From Chloroflexota bacterium (GTDB lineage: Bacteria > Chloroflexota > Anaerolineae > UBA7937 > B3-Chlor): 25,216 bases of DNA. Below are positions 20,827 through 25,216 of the stretch, piece by piece; position 1 is the first letter of the stretch; the number at the start of each line of letters is the position of its first letter. The position numbers and the translations under genes are program-made. Below the pieces are notes generated by a model. The model had not been told where the DNA came from, searched no databases, and saw only the letters and a list, made by a program, of their open reading frames with translations. Location: positions 1 to 25,216 of the forward strand of contig JAUWYD010000001.1 in the NCBI GenBank assembly GCA_030616025.1, given 5' to 3'.

Positions 20827-21501
20827 CTAGAACTCATGGAGGAACGTCTCTGACTCTGCTGCCTCTTCCTCTTCCGGAAAGACCTCGCCCTTATACACCC
20901 AAACCTTGACCCCTATCCGGCCGTAGGTAGTAAGGGCCTCGCTTTGAGCGTAGTCGATATCCGCCCGCAAGGTGTGCAGGGGAACCCGTCCCTCCATGGT
21001 CCAGTCTCGACGGGCCATTTCGGTCCCAGTTAAACGGCCACTGCAAGCTATCTTGATTCCTCCAGCCCCCGAACGCATGGCCCTGGAAGCCGCTTGCTTC
21101 ATGGCTCGCTTATGAGAAATCCGCCTTGCTAATTGGGCGGAGATGCTCTCCGCGATGAGATAGGCGTTCAATTCTGGTTCTGGCACCTCTACAACCTCTA
21201 TGCGGGCCTTCTTTGCCGTCAAGTCCTCCACCTGACGACGCAAGAGGTTTACGCTCGCTCCCTTTCGGCCAATGACGATCCCCGGTTTAGCCGTGTGTAT
21301 CGTGATCGATACCTGCTTTGGAAAACGCTCAACATCTATCCTAGAGATGCCCGCGTGCGCCATCTTCTCGCGGATCAACTGCCTGAGCTTGAGGTCCTCT
21401 CGCAATAGGTCCGCATATTCCTGGCCTTCGGCGAACCACTTGGCTCTCCAATCCTTGGTGACTTGTAGCCGGAAACCTACAGGGTGTACCTTCCTACCCA
21501 A
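20827..21501 (-). CDS. rpsC: 30S ribosomal protein S3
   Basis: 224 residues, MGRKVHPVGFRL from a TTG start at 21501. The KH domain holds GRKG (78-81) in IVIGRKGASVNLLRRQV, and the C-domain has RRISHKRAMKQAASRAMRSGAGGIK. S3 is in the head at the mRNA entry and helps unwind mRNA. The TTG is chosen because the conserved N-terminus begins there, AGGAG lies 7 bases upstream, and it follows the rplV TAG by a single base. The longer frame to 21543 lies in rplV. Acidic tail EEEEAAESETFLHEF. Confidence 0.97.
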   Translation of the reverse strand: MGRKVHPVGFRLQVTKDWRAKWFAEGQEYADLLREDLKLRQLIREKMAHAGISRIDVERFPKQVSITIHTAKPGIVIGRKGASVNLLRRQVEDLTAKKARIEVVEVPEPELNAYLIAESISAQLARRISHKRAMKQAASRAMRSGAGGIKIACSGRLTGTEMARRDWTMEGRVPLHTLRADIDYAQSEALTTYGRIGVKVWVYKGEVFPEEEEAAESETFLHEF

Positions 21502-21502
21502 A

Positions 21503-21877
21503 CTAGCCTCTCCTTCCTGGTGCCTCAGCTGATTCTTCCTCAAGCTCGCTGAGAACCACTGTGATGTGCGATCCCCTCTTAAGAATGGGCTTCGCGCGCC
21601 CTCGCGCGCCGGCCCGGAATCTCTTTAGAGTGGGCCCCACGTCGGCGGTTATCCTGGAGATGTACAGGTCGGATTCGGATAGGCCATGGGTGTCCTCAGC
21701 GTTGGCTGCCGCTGACTCTATGGCCTTCGTGACCGGCTCGGCCGCCGCCTGGGGTAAGAACCTTAGAATGGCCAAAGCCTCGTCCACTGGCCGCTCTCGG
21801 ATCAGATCCACCACACGTCTGATCTTGCGTGGCGACATAGGTATGTATTTCGCCACCGCCTTGATTTCAAGTCCCAT
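21503..21877 (-). CDS. rplV: 50S ribosomal protein L22
   Basis: 124 residues. AKYIPMSPRKIRRVVDLIRERPVDEALAIL, then AAANAEDTHGLSESDLYI and the tunnel hairpin region LKRFRAGARGRAKPILKRGSHITVVL, where macrolide-resistance changes fall in other bacteria. A C-terminal tail of about 15 acidic and small residues (EEESAEAPGRRG) exceeds the usual length. That stretch also encodes the ribosome site for rpsC. ATG, 17 bp after rpsS. Confidence 0.98.
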   Translation of the reverse strand: MGLEIKAVAKYIPMSPRKIRRVVDLIRERPVDEALAILRFLPQAAAEPVTKAIESAAANAEDTHGLSESDLYISRITADVGPTLKRFRAGARGRAKPILKRGSHITVVLSELEEESAEAPGRRG

Positions 21878-21894
21878 GTCGGCACCTACGTCTT

Positions 21895-22176
21895 CTACCT
21901 GACACTCGTTTCTCGCTCACGATAGCCGTGCCCGCGGAACGTGCGGGTGGGAGCAAACTCCCCTAACTTGTGCCCCACCATGTTCTCGGTGATGTAGATG
22001 GGCACATGGCGACGCCCGTCGTGCACGGCGATCGTATGACCTATCATCTCCGGAGAGATTGTGGAGGCGCGCGCCCAGGTCTTGATCACATACTCGTCAC
22101 CGGTCTCCTTCAGGAGCTTCACCTTCTTGAGCAACTTGGCGTCTATATACGGACCTTTCTTCAGGGATCTGGTCAT
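21895..22176 (-). CDS. rpsS: 30S ribosomal protein S19
   Basis: 93 residues. MTRSLKKGPYIDAKLLKKV, the TWARASTISPEMIGHTIAVHDGRRHVPIYI signature and MVGHKLGEFAPTRTFRGHG are canonical. S19 forms the head dimer with S13 that contacts A-site tRNA and the 50S bridge. The start is 3 bp after rplB, so reinitiation is expected. Stop TAG. Confidence 0.98.
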   Translation of the reverse strand: MTRSLKKGPYIDAKLLKKVKLLKETGDEYVIKTWARASTISPEMIGHTIAVHDGRRHVPIYITENMVGHKLGEFAPTRTFRGHGYRERETSVR

Positions 22177-22179
22177 CTG

Positions 22180-23016
22180 CTATCTCCTCTCTGCCCCTCG
22201 CCGGCGAACTATCCACTTGTCCGTATCCTTGCGACGGCGGGTCTTCTTCCCCAGAGTCTTCTTGCCCCACGGGCTCTTTGGCGATGGCATCCCAATAGGG
22301 GCCTTACCCTCACCACCACCGTGCGGATGGTCTCGAGGGCTCATTGCTGAGCCTCGAGTGGTCGGCCTGCGGCCCAGCCAGCGGGCTCTCCCTGCTTTAC
22401 CCAGGTTAACATTGCCCCAATCCGTATTCCCTACCTGACCGATGGTGGCCAGGTTCTTGACATTGATCAGCCGTATCTCGCCAGAGGGCAGTCGTACCTG
22501 AGCATACTTCCCCTCCTTAGCCAGCAGTTGAGCCGAGGTCCCAGCCGAGCGCGCTAGCTGCCCACCCTTGCCAGAGCGAAGTTCGATATTGTGGATCATC
22601 GTGCCCACCGGGATATTGGCGATTGGCAACGTGTTTCCTACCCGGATATCGGCGTCGGGCCCGGACTGTAGCGCGTCGTTGACCTTCAGCCCTAAGGGGG
22701 CGATAATGTACCTCTTCTCGCCGTCAGCGTAGACCAAGAGAGCTATACGAGCTGAGCGGTTGGGATCATATTCGACGGAATCCACCTTGGCCGGGATGCC
22801 AAACTTGTCCCGCTTGAAGTCTATGACCCGGTATCTGCGTTTGTGCCCCCCACCCTGATGTCGAACCGTGATCCGTCCCTGCGCATTGCGACCAGCCTTC
22901 TTTCGCAGCGGTCTGAGGAGCGAGCGCTCAGGCTCAGTGCGGGTTATCTCGTCAAAGCTCGTGACGGTCATGCCTCGCCGTCCTGGCGAAGTGGGCTTGT
23001 AAGCCTTGATTGGCAT
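22180..23016 (-). CDS. rplB: 50S ribosomal protein L2
   Basis: 278 residues, normal. GRNAQGRITVRHQGGGHKRRYRVIDFKRD, PLGLKVNDALQSG, and the C-terminal signature with RDHPHGGGEG including H230 (equivalent to Escherichia coli H229). L2 is a primary 23S binder needed for subunit joining and peptidyl transfer. In the signature, the usual Val/Asn/Val before DHPHGG are Ser/Ser/Arg here (GSAMSPRDH), a mild variation. ATG with a GGGGG tract 7 bases upstream, 2 bp after rplW. Confidence 0.98.
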   Translation of the reverse strand: MPIKAYKPTSPGRRGMTVTSFDEITRTEPERSLLRPLRKKAGRNAQGRITVRHQGGGHKRRYRVIDFKRDKFGIPAKVDSVEYDPNRSARIALLVYADGEKRYIIAPLGLKVNDALQSGPDADIRVGNTLPIANIPVGTMIHNIELRSGKGGQLARSAGTSAQLLAKEGKYAQVRLPSGEIRLINVKNLATIGQVGNTDWGNVNLGKAGRARWLGRRPTTRGSAMSPRDHPHGGGEGKAPIGMPSPKSPWGKKTLGKKTRRRKDTDKWIVRRRGAERR

Positions 23017-23018
23017 GT

Positions 23019-23303
23019 CTAGACCCCCTCAAAGAACCCTATGGACTGTCCCTCTGCCACTTTCACGGTAGCCTTCTTCCAAGGGTGGGGCTTGCTGACG
23101 TGGCGACCGTAGCGACGCCCCTTTCCAGGCATCTTGATGATGTTTACAGAGACTACATCCACGTCGAAGACCTTCTCCACCGCTTCCTTTACCTGATGCT
23201 TGTTGGCGCGAGGGTCAACCTCAAAGGTGTATCGGCCCTGCTCCCCTTGCAGCGTCGTCTTCTCAGTGACGATGGGGCGCTTCAGAACCTCGTAAGCATG
23301 CAC
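23019..23303 (-). CDS. rplW: 50S ribosomal protein L23
   Basis: 94 residues. YEVLKRPIVTEKTTLQGEQGRYTFEVDPRANKHQVKEAVEKVF-type core, followed by VVSVNIIKMPGKGRRYGR. L23 lines the exit of the tunnel and binds trigger factor and SRP. The start is GTG at 23303, with AGGAGA 8 bases upstream. 18 bp after rplD; ends 2 bp before rplB. Confidence 0.98.
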   Translation of the reverse strand: MHAYEVLKRPIVTEKTTLQGEQGRYTFEVDPRANKHQVKEAVEKVFDVDVVSVNIIKMPGKGRRYGRHVSKPHPWKKATVKVAEGQSIGFFEGV

Positions 23304-23321
23304 GTCGATCTCTCCTATCTA

Positions 23322-23948
23322 TCACTGGCCCAGAAAACCCTCAATCACCTTCAGAGCTGCCAGGGGCATGACCAAGTAGTCATGGCCAAAGATATCCACC
23401 AGATTCAAGTATTGAGCATGCAACGCCTTCGCCTGAGGCAAGTTGCCTACCGACTTCTCTACATTGGAATCTCTCTCGGGCAGGAGAATCAGGGCGCTGG
23501 CGCTCCCCATCAGGTCGTTCAACACGCCAAGCATTTCCTTGGTCTTGGAAGCAGGCATTTCGAGCTTGTCCAGCACGATGAGCTGCCCTTCTTGAGCCTT
23601 GGCCGAAAGAGCTGATCGCAGGGCCAGACGCCGCATCTTGCGGGGCATCGCCTTGCGATAGTTTCTCCCGGCACGCGGCCCAAAGACTACGCCGCCTCCT
23701 CGCCACTGGGGCTCGCGAATGCTGCCGTGGCGCGCCCGTCCCGTGCCCTTCTGCCGCCAGGGTTTCCTACCTCCGCCTCTGACCTCTCCCCTGGTTTTGG
23801 TTCTGGCCGTGGCAAGACGGGCATTAGCCAACTGGCGTACCAAAGCCTGATGCATGACAGCCTCGTTCGGCACAATGCCGAAGATGTCATCCCTGAGTTC
23901 TGCTTCATCAATGACCTTTCCGGCCGTGTTGCGGAGAGGAACCTTCAT
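23322..23948 (-). CDS. rplD: 50S ribosomal protein L4
   Basis: 208 residues. TKTRGEVRGGGRKPWRQKGTGRARHGSIR, the extended loop reaching the tunnel constriction, is followed by GGGVVFGPRAGRNYRKAMPRKMRRLALRSALS. In Escherichia coli L4 represses its own S10 operon by attenuation; whether that holds here is unknown, as the leader before rpsJ lies in the short gap after tuf. ATG overlaps the rplC stop (ATGA). Stop TGA. Confidence 0.98.
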   Translation of the reverse strand: MKVPLRNTAGKVIDEAELRDDIFGIVPNEAVMHQALVRQLANARLATARTKTRGEVRGGGRKPWRQKGTGRARHGSIREPQWRGGGVVFGPRAGRNYRKAMPRKMRRLALRSALSAKAQEGQLIVLDKLEMPASKTKEMLGVLNDLMGSASALILLPERDSNVEKSVGNLPQAKALHAQYLNLVDIFGHDYLVMPLAALKVIEGFLGQ

Positions 23949-24574
23949 CTCTTCATGCCCTTGACTGCGCTCTTGATAGTCACCAGTCCGCCCTTTGCGC
24001 CGGGTACGGCACCCTTGACCGCCAACAGATTCCGCTCTGGGTCCACCATGGCGACTTTCAGATTCAGAACGGTGGTCCGTCGACTGCCCATGTGCCCTGG
24101 CATTCGCTTGCCTTTGAAGACGCGCCCGGGAGTAGATGTGGCTCCTATGGAGCCAGGGGCCCTGGCACGATCAGATTGGCCATGGGTGGCAGGCCCTCCA
24201 CTAAAGCCATGGCGCTTCATTGCCCCAGCGAACCCCTTTCCCTTTGAAATGCCGGTCACATCTACCAGATCGCCAACGGAGAAGACGCCGGCGTCGATCT
24301 TCTGCCCGATTTCATATGCTGAGATGTCGTCAACCTTGACCTCTCCCAGATATCGCAAGTCTGGCACTCCCTTAGGCAGGTGTCCGCGCTGAGGTCTGTT
24401 GAGACGCTTGGCTTCCCCGAAGCCCAGCTGAACCGCCTCGTAGCCGTCCTTTGTTTTGGTCTTGATTTGAGTTACATAGCATGGACCCGCTTCGATGACG
24501 GTCACCGGTGTGACCTCCCCGGTATCGTCGAAGATTTGAGTCATGCCTGCTTTCTTGCCTAAGATCCCTTTCAT
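23945..24574 (-). CDS. rplC: 50S ribosomal protein L3
   Basis: 209 residues from MKGILGKKAGMTQIFDDTG. FAGAMKRHGFSGGPATHGQSDRARAPGSIGATSTPGRVFKGKRMPGHMG-type block is the L3 signature; its tip reaches the peptidyl-transferase centre. ATG 24574 has GGAG 7 bases upstream; an earlier ATG at 24589 would add MWRVV over this site. 93 bp after rpsJ, in which I see no convincing structure. Couples to rplD. Confidence 0.98.
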   Translation of the reverse strand: MKGILGKKAGMTQIFDDTGEVTPVTVIEAGPCYVTQIKTKTKDGYEAVQLGFGEAKRLNRPQRGHLPKGVPDLRYLGEVKVDDISAYEIGQKIDAGVFSVGDLVDVTGISKGKGFAGAMKRHGFSGGPATHGQSDRARAPGSIGATSTPGRVFKGKRMPGHMGSRRTTVLNLKVAMVDPERNLLAVKGAVPGAKGGLVTIKSAVKGMKR

Positions 24575-24667
24575 CACCACTCTCCACATGGGGTGGCCTG
24601 CTCTGCAGATAGTTCAAGAGCCTCAGTCAGCCTGGATCAGCCGCCGCAGCCGTCGAGGACGTGGCAC

Positions 24668-24976
24668 CTAGAGCTTGATCTCTATGTCCACCCCAGCAGG
24701 TAGGTTGAGACGCATGAGCGTATCAACGGTCTTTGACCCTGGTTCGACAACGTCTATCAGGCGCTTATGCGTGCGAATCTCGAACTGCTCACGTGAATCC
24801 TTGTCGATGAAGGGCGACCGAATAACTGTGAACTTCTCGACCTTTGTGGGCAAGGGCACCGGTCCCACAATTTCCGCTCCGGTGCTCTGAGCCGCTTCGA
24901 CTATCCGTCGGGCCGATTGATCGAGAACTCTGTGGTCGTAAGCCTTCAAGCGGATTCTGATCTTTTCCCTAGCCAT
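24668..24976 (-). CDS. rpsJ: 30S ribosomal protein S10 (NusE)
   Basis: 102 residues. IRIRLKAYDHRVLDQSARRIVEAAQSTGAEIVGPVPLPTK-type core and the long loop FEIRTHKRLIDVVEPGSKTVDTLMRL. S10 is in the 30S head and also pairs with NusB in transcription antitermination. ATG start with GAGGT 11 bases upstream. First gene of the S10 operon; the tuf tail is 112 bp upstream. Stop TAG. Confidence 0.98.
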   Translation of the reverse strand: MAREKIRIRLKAYDHRVLDQSARRIVEAAQSTGAEIVGPVPLPTKVEKFTVIRSPFIDKDSREQFEIRTHKRLIDVVEPGSKTVDTLMRLNLPAGVDIEIKL

Positions 24977-25088
24977 CTACGCTTTCTACCTCAGGTTTCT
25001 TGGTCGGAGGCGATGGGTCTTTGGCGCGGTCAGTGTTCGAAGTAAGTGGCGAGCTGTAACACTCCGAGATCGTGGTAATCACTCCAGC
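24977..25088. other. Gap between tuf stop and rpsJ
   Basis: 112 bp on the minus strand. It encodes the expected last residues of EF-Tu after the premature TGA and then a non-conserved open stretch up to a TAG at 24969-24971, overlapping the rpsJ start. No promoter or hairpin that I would defend is visible, apart from the rpsJ ribosome site. Confidence 0.6.
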
Positions 25089-25216
25089 TCATACGGACCG
25101 GCCTCCTTCACTAATGGCGAAGCGCGAACCCTCTTCCAGAGCCACCGGTATGATCAAATCCACCTGCAGGTTCACATTGTCCCCTGGCATCACCATCTCC
25201 ACATCCTCAGACAACG
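25089..25216 (-). CDS. tuf: Elongation factor Tu, C-terminal fragment, ending early at TGA (5' part beyond window)
   Basis: Forty-one residues of domain 3 are visible: SEDVEMVMPGDNV, LIIPVALEEGSRFAISEGGRSV, then TGA. EF-Tu normally continues as TVGAGVV plus a few residues, and the DNA after the TGA still encodes AGVITTISE in the same frame. So a TGA stands where GGA (glycine) is expected, removing about the last 9 residues, which form a strand of domain 3. After ISE the usual stop is TGT, and the frame stays open to a TAG at 24969-24971. Conserved AIREGGR is AISEGGR here. It could be a decaying second tuf, a sequencing error, or readthrough. The gene lies, as often, before rpsJ. Confidence 0.8.
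   Translation of the reverse strand, partial: LSEDVEMVMPGDNVNLQVDLIIPVALEEGSRFAISEGGRSV

Noticed and set aside
24575..24667. Regulatory hairpin between rpsJ and rplC
   Set aside because: Only a 5-pair stem with a 12-base loop could be found; indistinguishable from chance.
25089..25091. UGA read as glycine (as in Gracilibacteria/Absconditabacteria)
   Set aside because: TGA is a normal stop in at least ten other genes here, in several with tight ATGA overlap, so the code is standard.
1..25216. tRNA, rRNA, CRISPR array, insertion sequence or prophage remains
   Set aside because: No cloverleaf, direct-repeat array, transposase or terminal inverted repeats were found on either strand.

Overview
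This window is a nearly complete bacterial ribosomal-protein supercluster (S10, spc and alpha operons joined, followed by truA-rplM-rpsI). It occupies about 7.7-25.2 kb, all on the minus strand, and transcription enters from the right edge. A shorter accessory block fills 1-7.6 kb. The base composition is moderately GC-rich. Likely hosts are Chloroflexota (Anaerolineae-like). The reasons are the style of the TPR protein at the left edge (a WLWLSGVV-type repeat), the canonical fused operon order, and the zinc-ribbon forms of S4, S14, L24 and L36. This placement rests on recall and inference and was not computed.

Right to left, the cluster reads: 3' end of tuf (edge), rpsJ, rplC, rplD, rplW, rplB, rpsS, rplV, rpsC, rplP, rpmC, rpsQ, rplN, rplX, rplE, rpsN (Zn type), rpsH, rplF, rplR, rpsE, rpmD, rplO, secY, adk, map, rpmJ, rpsM, rpsK, rpsD, rpoA, rplQ, truA, rplM, rpsI, then a strong hairpin terminator at 7723-7748. 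Many genes overlap or nearly touch (ATGA and TGATG junctions), so translational coupling is likely. infA, often found between map and rpmJ, is absent. Where gaps of 50-90 bp occur, most hold a perfect inverted repeat. By my count 20 of 34 stop codons in this cluster are TAG, which is unusual for highly expressed genes. S9 carries an acidic N-terminal extension of about 113 residues. The visible tuf tail is cut short by an in-frame TGA.

The left part holds a convergent plus-strand pair of UbiA-type prenyltransferases that look like a tandem duplication of decaprenyl-phosphate phosphoribosyltransferase. Divergent from them is a tlyA-GNAT pair. The two promoters are back to back, their -35 boxes form one palindrome, and both are predicted to give leaderless mRNAs. 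Next comes a three-gene minus-strand operon with its own promoter, encoding NuoL/M-, HyfE- and NuoN-like membrane proteins. These lack nearly all the lysine/glutamate residues of the proton path known in complex I, and no hydrophilic partner is visible. At the left edge is a Cys-rich plus TPR protein with a consensus-like promoter, truncated by the window end.

There is no tRNA, rRNA, CRISPR or insertion sequence that I can support. No gene-free stretch exceeds 300 bases; the longest is 7635-7757 (123 bp), between convergent genes.
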